Shown here one piece after another: positions 26,654 to 35,254 of a stretch of DNA of 64,000 nt (its first letter is position 1; every line of letters starts with the position of its first letter). The position numbers and the translations under genes were made by a program. Below the pieces are notes generated by a model that saw only the letters and a list, made by a program, of their open reading frames with translations, did no database searches and had not been told where the DNA came from. Source of the stretch: Bacteroidota bacterium (GTDB lineage Bacteria; Bacteroidota; Bacteroidia; Chitinophagales; Chitinophagaceae); the NCBI GenBank assembly GCA_018267725.1, contig JAFDXY010000018.1, positions 144,256-208,255 on the forward strand, given 5' to 3'.

Positions 26654-27858
26654 AACGCATTTTTTACTGTTGTTGATGCAGATATTGGCGTAATGTTTCC
26701 TTCTTGCGTTAAATTTTCAATTAACACAATACCCGGCCTTTTACCTTTTTCAAAGCTGCCAAGTTTATCGTTAAGCGATAAAGCCTTAGCACCATTAATA
26801 GTGGCCCATTGCAAAACTTGCACTGTTGTTAGGGTAGGAAAACAATTACGGATTACTTTAATCTCATCTAAGATGCTCAATCCCCAATTACTGGCAAGGC
26901 TGTCAGTTCCAAGTACTATGTTGCAGTTAAGAGTTTGCAACATTTCTACAGGTGGACTTGCATTCTCGATGTAGCTATTAGCATTAACGCATAAACAGTA
27001 AAAAAATTGTTGATGATTATTATTTGAAACAAAATTTATGTACTTAATATCTTCTTCTTTAATAAATGTATTGTGAACCAATATAATTTTTTCGGCGTTT
27101 TTAAAATGTGGTAATATAGTTTGTATGCTGCTTTTGCCCGATGGTTTAAAAAATGTATTATCAATTTTCATCATATTATACATTCTTTCAAAATCGCCCT
27201 TTCCTGTTTTAAAAAATGCATCTTCAAAAACAGTTTCTTGGTTATGAATGGTTGTTGTTTTATTTTGAAAGAAAGGCTCAATTAATTTCCATAAATTTTC
27301 TGAAACAGAATAAGGTGCATGTGGAGCTAAAGAATTTTGAATTTTGAATTTTGAATTTTGAATTTGATTGAAAGAATCATAAAAATCTTTGCTTCTTTCA
27401 AAACGATCATTTGCAACTTGTGGCAACCAACCACTTACTTCAATAAAATTGTAATAATATAAATTACTTTTTTGCTTTTGAGGAATGGTAAGCGTGTTAT
27501 TGCAAATATCTCCAACGGCAACAATACCATTAATAAGCATTTCTTTTTCTGCGTTAGCAATGGCATTTAAAATTTCTTCTTCCGGAAAATGGCGTTGCGT
27601 AACTACCTTAAAAACAAAATCTACCAACCCTGTTTTTTCAGAAATTAAACCTTTCATATGGCTTAATTCTAAATGGCAATGGCAATTAATAAAACCCGGC
27701 GTTAAAAGCCCAGAAAGTTTTTTAATATCATTACCTGCTTCGGTTTCATGTACAATATCAATAACAACTCCTTTTTCATCGGTTATTAATACATATTCTT
27801 GGTTAAGTATTTCATAACCTGTAAATAAAAAATCGGCTTGGTATTTTTGGTAAAGCAA
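26650..27858 (-). CDS. Amidohydrolase-family deaminase (aminodeoxyfutalosine deaminase-like)
   Basis: 402 residues, metal-dependent hydrolase fold. Metal-site residues are visible: HCHLELSH near 58-65, APHAPYS near 183, TIHNQET near 210, LVHNTF near 265 and GTDSLASN near 330. The HxHLELSxxxG type of motif is shared by aminodeoxyfutalosine deaminases of menaquinone synthesis and by related purine or triazine deaminases, so the former is a guess. The coding sequence contains a 7-base tandem repeat at 27332-27365 that could slip and break the frame. A small membrane protein gene follows with an overlapping start. Confidence 0.82.
   Translation of the reverse strand: MLYQKYQADFLFTGYEILNQEYVLITDEKGVVIDIVHETEAGNDIKKLSGLLTPGFINCHCHLELSHMKGLISEKTGLVDFVFKVVTQRHFPEEEILNAIANAEKEMLINGIVAVGDICNNTLTIPQKQKSNLYYYNFIEVSGWLPQVANDRFERSKDFYDSFNQIQNSKFKIQNSLAPHAPYSVSENLWKLIEPFFQNKTTTIHNQETVFEDAFFKTGKGDFERMYNMMKIDNTFFKPSGKSSIQTILPHFKNAEKIILVHNTFIKEEDIKYINFVSNNNHQQFFYCLCVNANSYIENASPPVEMLQTLNCNIVLGTDSLASNWGLSILDEIKVIRNCFPTLTTVQVLQWATINGAKALSLNDKLGSFEKGKRPGIVLIENLTQEGNITPISASTTVKNAL
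27332..27365 (-). repeat. Tandem 7-base repeat inside the amidohydrolase gene
   Basis: GAATTTT (plus-strand reading) occurs four times in a row plus a partial fifth. It codes for the IQNSKFKIQNS stretch. Seven is not a multiple of three, so loss or gain of one unit shifts the frame. Confidence 0.85.
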
Positions 27859-28060
27859 TTAATATTTTTTTGCGTTGCGAAGTTCTGTTTTAAATGGGTT
27901 CAAAAAAATCATTCCTCAAAAAGCCTTATTTTGTTTAATTTGAAGCCACCAATAAAAATTCACTCCAAAATTTTTACTGAAAATCAGCAACTTATAAAGG
28001 TTCAATAAAAAAACTTCCTTTAATTTTTGGAAAATAAATTTCTGCATTGCACCTTCGCAC

Positions 28061-28129
28061 TCCCAAAAATTTGGGCAGTGTTTGGGATAGCAAACATTGA
28101 AATTGATAACCTGCCAAAATAATTTGGCA
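28061..28129 (+). promoter_or_regulatory. Probable 5' leader of rplM with competing hairpins
   Basis: The 284-base gap before rplM ends in a set of short stems. CCCAAA (28062-28067) can pair with TTTGGG (28070-28075), or as TCCCAAA with TTTGGGA (28081-28087), but not both. A further hairpin TGCCAAA-ATAA-TTTGGCA (28112-28129) lies 13 bases before the ATG. Ribosomal-protein leaders often control translation this way, but no known leader family was recognised. The rest of the gap shows nothing clear. Confidence 0.4.
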
Positions 28130-28142
28130 AAAAAGAAAATAA

Positions 28143-28586
28143 ATGAGCAAACTACATTTCACAACAAAACACGCTAATGCGGCTACCGTAAAACATAACT
28201 GGTATGTTGTTGACGGTACTAATCAAACCGTAGGTCGTTTATGTTCAAGAATTGCTGCAGTATTACGCGGTAAGAACAAGGCCTATTACACTCCTCACGT
28301 TGATTGCGGAGACTTTGTAATTGTTATTAATGCCGAAAAAGTAAAACTTACCGGCAATAAAATGGATGAAAAAGTTTATGATAACTTTTCGGGCTACCCA
28401 GGTGGTTTAAAAGAAGAAATTGCAAAAGATCTTCAAAAACGCCGCCCCGAAGTTTTGGTTGAAAGAGCGGTAAAAGGCATGTTACCTAAAAACCGTTTAG
28501 GTCGTAAAATGTACAAAAAATTATTTGTATATGCAGGTGCAGCACATCCGCACGGTGCACAACAACCAAAAGAATTTAAATATTAA
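28143..28586 (+). CDS. rplM: 50S ribosomal protein L13
   Basis: 147 residues, normal length. Typical segments: [65 protein letters not shown] and the C-terminal [12 protein letters not shown]. It is an early-assembly protein of the large subunit. First gene of the rplM-rpsI-rpsB run; rpsI follows after 32 bases. The preceding leader has short competing hairpins. Confidence 0.98.
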   Translation: MSKLHFTTKHANAATVKHNWYVVDGTNQTVGRLCSRIAAVLRGKNKAYYTPHVDCGDFVIVINAEKVKLTGNKMDEKVYDNFSGYPGGLKEEIAKDLQKRRPEVLVERAVKGMLPKNRLGRKMYKKLFVYAGAAHPHGAQQPKEFKY

Positions 28587-28618
28587 TTACAAATCATTCA
28601 ATTTCAAATTCCAAATAA

Positions 28619-29008
28619 ATGGAAAAACAAAAAAATGCAGTAGGACGCCGTAAAGAAGCGGTAACCCGTGTTTTCATCAGCAAAGGCGATGGAAAAATAA
28701 CTGTAAACAATAAAGATTATAAAGAATACTTTCCTTTAGTATATCTTCAAAACCAAGTTGAAGCTCCATTAAAATCTGCCGAAGTAGTTGGTAAGTTTGA
28801 TGTAGTTATAAATGCACAAGGCGGCGGCTTAAAAGGCCAAGCAGAAGCTACCAAATTAGCTATTGCCCGTGCTTTATTAGAAGTAAACCCAGAGTTTCGC
28901 CCGTCATTAAAAGCAGCCGGTCATTTAAAACGTGATCCAAGAGGTGTTGAACGTAAGAAATTCGGTCATAAAAAAGCAAGAAGAAGCTACCAATTCAGCA
29001 AACGTTAA
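28619..29008 (+). CDS. rpsI: 30S ribosomal protein S9
   Basis: 129 residues. NAVGRRKEAVTRVFISKGDG at the start, the GGLKGQAEATKLAIARAL middle, and the basic tail ending KARRSYQFSKR that reaches the P-site tRNA. Second gene of the rplM-rpsI-rpsB run, 82 bases before rpsB. The gap contains AT-rich direct repeats of the ATTCAACATT type with no clear function. Confidence 0.98.
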   Translation: MEKQKNAVGRRKEAVTRVFISKGDGKITVNNKDYKEYFPLVYLQNQVEAPLKSAEVVGKFDVVINAQGGGLKGQAEATKLAIARALLEVNPEFRPSLKAAGHLKRDPRGVERKKFGHKKARRSYQFSKR

Positions 29009-29090
29009 TCAATTATTATTAATGATGAGTGTTGAATGATAAATTTAATTCAACATTTAACATTCAAAATTCAACATAAAAATTATAGCA

Positions 29091-29981
29091 ATGGAAAATA
29101 ATACTTCACTTCAACAGCAGCTTTTAGAAGCAGGTGTACACTTTGGACACTTAAAGAAAAAGTGGAACCCCAAAATGTTACCTTACATTTTTGCTGAAAA
29201 GAAAGGTATTCATATTATAGACCTTAATAAAACTGTTGATGGCTTACAAGAAGCTGCAGCAGCTTTAAAACAAATAGCAAAAAGCGGTAAAAAAGTAATG
29301 TTTGTTGCTACTAAAAAACAAGCAAAAGATATTGTTGCCGAATGTGCTAAAAAAGTAAACATGCCTTTTGCTACAGAACGTTGGTTAGGTGGTATGCTTA
29401 CCAACTTTAACACTGTACGTAAAAGTGTTAAAAAAATGCAGAGCATTGAAAAAATGTTGAACGATGGTAGTGCAGAAAGCCTAACTAAAAAAGAACGTTT
29501 AACATTAAGCAGAGATAGAGATAAAATGGAAAAAGTATTGGGCGGTATTGCTCAATTAGGTCGCTTGCCGGCAGCTTTATTCTTAGTTGATATTGGCCAC
29601 GAGCATATTGCATTAGCAGAAGCAAAACGTTTAGGTATTACAACTTTTGGAATGGTAGATACCAATTGCGATCCTAACAAAGTAGATTTTGCAGTACCCG
29701 CAAATGATGATGCTACAAAATCAATAGCAATTATTACCAACTATATTACTGCAGCAATTGCAGAAGGTTTGGCAGAACGTCAGGCAAATAAAGAAGATGA
29801 AGAAGCACATGATGCAGAAGCTAATGAAAACGAAGCAAAAGCTCGCCGTTTAGAAGCAGAAGCACAAGCAGAAGGTGGTCGTGGACGCCGTGGAGGCAAC
29901 CGTGGTGGAGATGCTCCAGCCGGACAAGGCGGTGCTCCAAAACGCCGTGTACCTAACACTCGCAGACCCGCAGGTAGATAA
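29091..29981 (+). CDS. rpsB: 30S ribosomal protein S2 with an RGG-type C-terminal tail
   Basis: 296 residues. The first ~230 match S2 (LLEAGVHFGHLKKKWNPKM, ATKKQAKDIV, RWLGGMLTNFNTVRKS, DTNCDPNKVDF). The last ~60 residues form an extension: a Glu/Ala-rich helix (NKEDEEAHDAEANENEAKARRLEAEA, shown here only in part as EEAHDAEANE) and then GGRGRRGGNRGGDAP and RRVPNTRRPAGR. The extension is disordered, positively charged and RGG-like. E. coli S2 has about 240 residues. S2 is needed for late 30S assembly and binds S1. A strong terminator follows at 30004. Confidence 0.97.
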   Translation: MENNTSLQQQLLEAGVHFGHLKKKWNPKMLPYIFAEKKGIHIIDLNKTVDGLQEAAAALKQIAKSGKKVMFVATKKQAKDIVAECAKKVNMPFATERWLGGMLTNFNTVRKSVKKMQSIEKMLNDGSAESLTKKERLTLSRDRDKMEKVLGGIAQLGRLPAALFLVDIGHEHIALAEAKRLGITTFGMVDTNCDPNKVDFAVPANDDATKSIAIITNYITAAIAEGLAERQANKEDEEAHDAEANENEAKARRLEAEAQAEGGRGRRGGNRGGDAPAGQGGAPKRRVPNTRRPAGR

Positions 29982-30003
29982 TTAAAATCTATAATTTATT
30001 TAC

Positions 30004-30055
30004 GGTGGGTCAATAATCAGTACAAGTGTTTTATGATTATTGACCCATCTTTTTT
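30004..30055 (+). terminator. Rho-independent terminator of the rplM-rpsI-rpsB transcript
   Basis: GGGTCAATAATCA (30007-30019) pairs perfectly with TGATTATTGACCC (30034-30046), extendable by three pairs, followed by a T run at 30050-30055. It separates rpsB from tsf, which in many bacteria are co-transcribed. Confidence 0.85.
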
Positions 30056-30072
30056 ATAACAATTTAGCACTC

Positions 30073-30092
30073 GTTGCGTCGCACTCTTGTAC
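30073..30092 (+). repeat. Dispersed intergenic repeat, copy C
   Basis: GTTGCGTCGCACTCTTGTAC, identical over these 20 bases to copy D (45183-45202). It lies between the rpsB terminator and tsf; the flank after it differs from the other copies. Confidence 0.7.
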
Positions 30093-30200
30093 TGCATCAA
30101 TCAATTCATCATTTATAAATGATAACTGACAAATTGCATTCAAAAATTTTGCGGCACAATTGTAGGTAACATTCATTCAACACAAAAAAAGGAAAATATT

Positions 30201-31043
30201 ATGAGTACAACAGTAGCTATTACAGCAGCAGATATTAATAAACTTCGCCAAGCAACCGGTGCCGGTATGATGGATTGCCGTAAAGCATTAACAGAAACAG
30301 CTGGAGATTTTGAAGCAGCTATTGATTGGTTGCGTAAACAAGGACAAAAAGTTGCTGCAAAACGTAGCGATCGTGAAGCAAAAGAAGGCGTAGTAATTGC
30401 AAAAACTTCAGCAGATAATAAAATTGGTTATGTAATTTGTATTAGTTGCGAAACAGATTTTGTTTCTAAAAATGCAGACTTTGTAGCATTTGCTCAAAGC
30501 ATTGCCGATGCTGCAGTTGCAACCGATGCAAAAAATATTGACGAAGTAAACAATGCCGTTGTAAATGGGGTTAAAGTAGCAGATATTATTAATGATAAAT
30601 TAGCAACCATTGGCGAAAAAATTGGTGTAGCTAAATATGAAAGAGTTGAAGCTCCGTATATTGCTTCATACATACATGGTGCATACCGTTTAGGTGTTTT
30701 AGTTGGTTTAAATGAAACAGAAGCAGAAGCAGGTAAAGATGTAGCTATGCAAATTGCAGCATTAAACCCTGTTGCTATTGATGCTGACAGTGTACCTGCC
30801 GAAATAATTGAAAAAGAAAGAACAATTGTTGTTGAAACAATGAAGGCCGACCCTAAAATGGCAGGCAAACCAGATGAAATGATTGCTAAAATTGCAGAAG
30901 GAAAATTAAACGCCTTTTTTAAAGAGCAAACATTATTAGCACAACCATTTGTAAAAGATGGCAGCAAATCTGTAGCCGATTATTTAAAAAGTGTAAACGC
31001 TAATTTAAAAGTATTAAGCTTTAAACGAGTAGCGTTAGGATAA
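30201..31043 (+). CDS. tsf: Elongation factor Ts
   Basis: 280 residues. Starts with the UBA-like domain containing LRQATGAGMMDCRKALTE, followed by the EF-Tu contact segment CETDFVSKN (residues about 89-97) and the two core subdomains. EF-Ts exchanges GDP for GTP on EF-Tu. It is separated from rpsB by a terminator and a 145-base gap, so it must have its own promoter, which I could not place with confidence. A strong GC-rich terminator follows and is shared with the convergent carB gene. Confidence 0.98.
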   Translation: MSTTVAITAADINKLRQATGAGMMDCRKALTETAGDFEAAIDWLRKQGQKVAAKRSDREAKEGVVIAKTSADNKIGYVICISCETDFVSKNADFVAFAQSIADAAVATDAKNIDEVNNAVVNGVKVADIINDKLATIGEKIGVAKYERVEAPYIASYIHGAYRLGVLVGLNETEAEAGKDVAMQIAALNPVAIDADSVPAEIIEKERTIVVETMKADPKMAGKPDEMIAKIAEGKLNAFFKEQTLLAQPFVKDGSKSVADYLKSVNANLKVLSFKRVALG

Positions 31044-31070
31044 TATTTTAAGAAGTTCTTTTTATATAAA

Positions 31071-31097
31071 AACGCCCCCGCATTGCGGGGGCGTTTT
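31071..31097. terminator. Bidirectional terminator between tsf and carB
   Basis: AACGCCCCCGC (31071-31081) pairs with GCGGGGGCGTT (31085-31095) around a three-base loop. T-rich stretches follow on both strands, so it can end tsf (plus) and carB (minus). It is the most GC-rich element in the area. Confidence 0.88.
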
Positions 31098-31147
31098 GTG
31101 TTTATTTTTTCCTTTCTTAATTTCATTGTTATAAAAATTCTTCAAAC

Positions 31148-32794
31148 TTAATTCTCAAACGTGCTATAGAAATAAGGTGTCTTCGCTTCAAATTCTGCAC
31201 TGCAAGTATCAACCATTTTATAAACACGTGTAATACCTAATGCTTTTCGTTTTTCATATACTTGTTCTTCAGTGCAAGTACCTTGTAATATTTTTGCAAT
31301 TTGTAAATCGCTAAAGCCTTCTTTTTTGGCATGTTTTAAAATTTCGGTTGGCAAAGTATCTAAACTGTATTCTGCAATTTGTTTTTCTACATTACAAATA
31401 CTTTGAATTTGATATAAAAACCATCTGTCTATACCAGTTGCTTGTGCAATGGTTTTAACGGTTACACCTTGCATGAGTGCATCTTTAATTCTAAAAATTC
31501 TATCCCACTTTGGTGTTTTTATGTACTCAACAATTTCTTCACTCTTCATTAAACTTTTTCCGTAATAACCTAAACCTACTGCTTCGTTTTCTAAACTTTG
31601 ACAAGCTTTTTGAATGGCTTCTGTAAAGCTTCTGCCAATTGCCATTACTTCTCCAACACTTTTCATTTGTAAACCTAAGGTATCATTAGCTCCTTTAAAT
31701 TTATCAAAATTCCAACGCGGTACTTTTACAATTACATAATCTAATGCAGGCTCAAAGTAGGCAGATGTTGTTTTAGTAATTTGATTTTTTAATTCATCTA
31801 AAGAATAACCGATAGCTAATTTGGCTGCAATTTTTGCAATAGGGTATCCGGTTGCTTTGCTTGCCAATGCAGATGAACGGCTTACACGTGGGTTAATTTC
31901 TACGGCAATCAGTTCTTCTGTTTCGGGGTTTAATGCAAATTGTACATTACAACCTCCTGCAAAATTTCCAAGGCTACGCATCATTAAAATTGCTTGGTTA
32001 CGCATATCTTGAAAGGCAGTATCACTAAGCGTCATAGCAGGTGCAACAGTTATAGAATCGCCTGTGTGCACACCCATTGGATCTAAATTTTCAACCGTAC
32101 AAATTATTACTACGTTATCGTTTTTATCTCTTAATAATTCTAATTCATATTCTTTCCAACCCAATACTGCTTTTTCTACTAATACTTCGTGAATGGGGCT
32201 TGCTTCTAAACCATGTTTTAATGCAGCATCTAATTCTTCTTTATTGTGCACAAATCCGCCACCGCTTCCACCCAATGTAAAAGATGCTCGTATTACTAAA
32301 GGAAATCCAATTTCTTGTGCAAATTCTTTCCCTTCTAAAAAACTATTGGCAACATGGCTTGGTGCTACTTTAATACCAATTTTTACCATTAGTTTTCTAA
32401 ATAAATCTCTATCCTCGGCAGTATTAATTGCATCTACATCTACACCAATTAAACGGCAATTATATTTTTGCCAAACACCCAATTCATCTGCTTCTTTACA
32501 AAGATTTAAAGCTGTTTGCCCGCCCATGGTTGGTAGTACTGCATCAATTTTATTTTCTTCTAAAATTTGTTCAATACTTTCAACCGTTAATGGCAATAAA
32601 TATACTTTATCGGCCATCATAGGGTCAGTCATAATAGTAGCGGGATTGCTATTGATAAGAATTACTTTAATCCCTTCTTCACGCAAACTTCTGGCTGCTT
32701 GAGAACCTGAATAATCAAACTCGCAAGCTTGACCAATAACAATAGGACCAGAGCCAATAATGAGTACGGATTTGATGGAGTTGTCTTTTGGCAT
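31148..32794 (-). CDS. carB: Carbamoyl-phosphate synthase large chain, N-terminal half only
   Basis: 548 residues, against about 940-1075 for the whole large chain. It covers the first ATP-grasp (carboxyphosphate) domain, from [23 protein letters not shown] through [22 protein letters not shown], and the helical oligomerisation domain, ending [13 protein letters not shown]...YSTFEN and a stop. The full-length protein would continue here into the second ATP-grasp and allosteric domains. The 104 bases to the tsf stop code for nothing similar and hold a terminator, so this is not a simple frameshift. Split large chains are known in some bacteria and archaea. The second half should be elsewhere in the genome. 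No carA is seen. A TACATTTG promoter element lies 20 bases upstream. Confidence 0.93.
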   Translation of the reverse strand: MPKDNSIKSVLIIGSGPIVIGQACEFDYSGSQAARSLREEGIKVILINSNPATIMTDPMMADKVYLLPLTVESIEQILEENKIDAVLPTMGGQTALNLCKEADELGVWQKYNCRLIGVDVDAINTAEDRDLFRKLMVKIGIKVAPSHVANSFLEGKEFAQEIGFPLVIRASFTLGGSGGGFVHNKEELDAALKHGLEASPIHEVLVEKAVLGWKEYELELLRDKNDNVVIICTVENLDPMGVHTGDSITVAPAMTLSDTAFQDMRNQAILMMRSLGNFAGGCNVQFALNPETEELIAVEINPRVSRSSALASKATGYPIAKIAAKLAIGYSLDELKNQITKTTSAYFEPALDYVIVKVPRWNFDKFKGANDTLGLQMKSVGEVMAIGRSFTEAIQKACQSLENEAVGLGYYGKSLMKSEEIVEYIKTPKWDRIFRIKDALMQGVTVKTIAQATGIDRWFLYQIQSICNVEKQIAEYSLDTLPTEILKHAKKEGFSDLQIAKILQGTCTEEQVYEKRKALGITRVYKMVDTCSAEFEAKTPYFYSTFEN

Positions 32795-32814
32795 TGATTG
32801 AAAAATAAATTGTG

Positions 32815-32822
32815 CAAATGTA
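32815..32822 (-). promoter_or_regulatory. Probable -7 promoter element for carB
   Basis: TACATTTG on the minus strand, 20 bases before the carB ATG. No clear -33 element. Confidence 0.5.
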
Positions 32823-32860
32823 ATGTTGAATTATAAATTCTGCGTTAGAAATTTGAAATG

Positions 32861-32868
32861 TAGTTTTG
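32861..32868 (+). promoter_or_regulatory. Probable -7 promoter element for bcp
   Basis: TAGTTTTG fits TAnnTTTG and ends 19 bases before the bcp ATG. No clear -33 element. Confidence 0.4.
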
Positions 32869-32887
32869 CATTGAATATTGTAAAGCT

Positions 32888-33355
32888 ATGATTACATTGA
32901 AAGAAAATGATAAAGCCCCTTTGTTTAAAGGGAAAACACAGAATGGAAAAGAAATTTCTTTGAAAGATTTTAAAGGGAAAAAATTGGTTTTATATTTTTA
33001 TCCGCAAGATTTAACACCAACCTGTACCGTACAAGCTTGCAATTTGCGAGATAATTATGCATTATTAAAAAAAGAAGGATTTGAAATAATTGGTATTAGC
33101 CCCGATGATGAAACGAAGCATAAAAAATTTGAAACGAAACATAATTTACCTTTTACTTTAATTGCCGATACCAATCATAAAATTATAGATGCTTATGGTG
33201 TTTGGGGAGAAAAGCAATTGTATGGTAGAAAATATATGGGCTTGCACCGCACTACTTTTTTAATTAATGAAAAAGGTATTATTAAAAAAATATTTTTAAA
33301 ACCCAAAAGCAAACAACATGCAGAAGAAATTATTGCTGCATGGAATGCATTGTAA
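32888..33355 (+). CDS. bcp: Thioredoxin-dependent peroxiredoxin (Bcp/PrxQ type)
   Basis: 155 residues, normal size. The active site DLTPTCTVQACNLRD carries the peroxidatic Cys46 and the resolving Cys51 five residues later, the atypical two-Cys layout of PrxQ. Other family segments: KKLVLYFYPQD, GISPDDETKHKKF and LHRTTFLINEKG. It reduces peroxides in the cytosol using thioredoxin. Divergent from carB; it converges with the peptidyl-prolyl isomerase gene eight bases away. Confidence 0.95.
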   Translation: MITLKENDKAPLFKGKTQNGKEISLKDFKGKKLVLYFYPQDLTPTCTVQACNLRDNYALLKKEGFEIIGISPDDETKHKKFETKHNLPFTLIADTNHKIIDAYGVWGEKQLYGRKYMGLHRTTFLINEKGIIKKIFLKPKSKQHAEEIIAAWNAL

Positions 33356-33363
33356 TTACAGCA

Positions 33364-35253
33364 TTATTTATTTTTTAAAATAGTGCTCCAAACAGTTGTA
33401 TTAATTTTTACCGGATATTTTGTTTTTAATTGTTGCAACCATTCATCCTCCAACACTTGTTGATAATCGGTTACCAATAAAGGTTTAGCATCGTTAAAAT
33501 TTCTTGGTTCTGTATTATTATAAATATGTGTTATGTAAAAAAAAGTGTACAGTTCCGGATTATTTGTTTGATGAATAGTTGTTACTGTATTTTCTGTTTT
33601 ATTAGTAATTACAAAAGGAAGTTGATTGTTTTCAAACCTACCACTATCTGCATTTAATAATGAACCATAACTTGATGTAATATTTCGCCAATTATTTGGA
33701 TTGGTTTTTATTTTTATTAACGCATCGTTAGCAGATGCTGCATTGCTTGCGGTTACAATAATTGCTGCCATACTTGGTTGCCAATTATATTTTGTAGCAT
33801 GTTGGGTATAATAATTTTTTAATGCAACTGTATCTTTTGATGCACTGCCCCAAACATGTTTATCCATTATTGCAAACAACAAATTTGCTTCGGTAAATTC
33901 TTTTACTTGTTCTTTCATTTCTGCATCATAATCTTCTAAATGTTGTTTGTAATATTCGTTAATTTTTTGCTCGGTAAATTCTTTTAATAAGGTTGAATAA
34001 TTTTTTTTCAACTCACTATTTAGTTTTACATACAAGCAAAAATTTATAGCATACCATTTTTGTTTTTGTGCCGAAAAAATAATTGTTGAATCTTTTATTG
34101 TTTTGAATGATTGAAATGTTTTATTCTGAACAAAACTATCAACATATCTATACAATTCGGCTTCGTTATATTTTGCTTTTTGATAGTTAATTTGCTTCAT
34201 CCATTTGGGTAATAATTTTTGTTTTGCAATTACTAATCTATTACTGTTTTCTACTTTTTGTTTTAAATTATTTAAGGCAATTGCTTCATTTAATGTTTTG
34301 GGTAAAGCAACAATTTCTTTCAGTTGAACAATTCTTACACCATCTGCTGAAACTATTGGTGTGCTTACGTTTCCAATATTTTGTAAAGCAAAAACAGCAT
34401 CTTCAAAATTAGCATCGTGCTTTCCTGTGCTTACTTCTAACAAAGTATTATTAGCATCATCGCTATATTGTTTGGCAACACTATCAAACGCAATATTTGT
34501 TTTTAATAATTCGTAAATTTTATTTGCTTTTTGGATGGTGTTATTTTTATCTTTTTCAGAAGCATTGGGCGGAAACGAAAAAAATATCTGTGCTACTTTT
34601 CTTTCAGGTTGTGCTGCTCTTTCTTTTTCATTATAAAAAATATGATAACCAAATTTGCCTTTATAAATAGCCGAAAATGTTTTTGGTTTTAATGCGTAAA
34701 TAATATTTTCAATTTCATAAGGCAAAGAAAAAACAGTAATATAACCTAATACTCCATTTGTTTTTTTTAGGCTTTCATCTGTTGAATATGTTTGTGTTAT
34801 TGCACTAAAATTTTTACCTGCTTTTAATTGATTGTATGCGGTTTGAATTTGTTTGAATGCAGCAACTGTATCTCTTCCATATTCAACAAAAACCTGTGCT
34901 AATAAAATTTCTTTTTTACTTCTTTCATAAGCTTGCTCTACCAACGCATTAATGTTTGCTTGTTTGTTAATTATATTCTCAGCAATTTCATTTTTAAATT
35001 GTTGTGCATCTGCATTTACAGAAGGTTCTTTATTTAAACCTTCATCAATAGCTGCTTGAATTTTTAGTTTGTAATTAATAAATAATTGCAAATAATTTTT
35101 CAATGTAATTGCAGAAGTATTACTTGTATTATTTTTCTTAAAAGATTGTAAAAATGCTTGTTTACTTACGGTTTTATTACCATAAGTAAATAATGTTTGA
35201 GAAAAACTTTTTGTAATGAATAAAAGGCAACTTATAAAAATTATAAACCTCAT
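33364..35253 (-). CDS. Periplasmic parvulin-type peptidyl-prolyl isomerase (SurA-like)
   Basis: 629 residues. Signal peptide 1-18 (FISCLLFITKSFSQ). Two rotamase-like segments can be traced: about 112-213 (EILLAQVFVEYGRD, GYITVFSLPYEIENIIY, GYHIFYNEKERA) and about 220-315 (QIFFSFPPNASEKDK, DGVRIVQLKE). A helical chaperone-like part follows. It should help fold outer-membrane or secreted proteins in the periplasm. It starts one base after the stop of the TlpA-like gene, so the two are co-transcribed. Confidence 0.85.
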   Translation of the reverse strand: MRFIIFISCLLFITKSFSQTLFTYGNKTVSKQAFLQSFKKNNTSNTSAITLKNYLQLFINYKLKIQAAIDEGLNKEPSVNADAQQFKNEIAENIINKQANINALVEQAYERSKKEILLAQVFVEYGRDTVAAFKQIQTAYNQLKAGKNFSAITQTYSTDESLKKTNGVLGYITVFSLPYEIENIIYALKPKTFSAIYKGKFGYHIFYNEKERAAQPERKVAQIFFSFPPNASEKDKNNTIQKANKIYELLKTNIAFDSVAKQYSDDANNTLLEVSTGKHDANFEDAVFALQNIGNVSTPIVSADGVRIVQLKEIVALPKTLNEAIALNNLKQKVENSNRLVIAKQKLLPKWMKQINYQKAKYNEAELYRYVDSFVQNKTFQSFKTIKDSTIIFSAQKQKWYAINFCLYVKLNSELKKNYSTLLKEFTEQKINEYYKQHLEDYDAEMKEQVKEFTEANLLFAIMDKHVWGSASKDTVALKNYYTQHATKYNWQPSMAAIIVTASNAASANDALIKIKTNPNNWRNITSSYGSLLNADSGRFENNQLPFVITNKTENTVTTIHQTNNPELYTFFYITHIYNNTEPRNFNDAKPLLVTDYQQVLEDEWLQQLKTKYPVKINTTVWSTILKNK

Positions 35254-35254
35254 A

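Noticed and set aside
31044..31147. Frameshift or stop mutation as the cause of the short carB
   Set aside because: All frames after the carB stop were compared by eye with the expected start of the second half (GSGPNRIGQGIEFDYC type); nothing similar, and a terminator and tsf follow at once.
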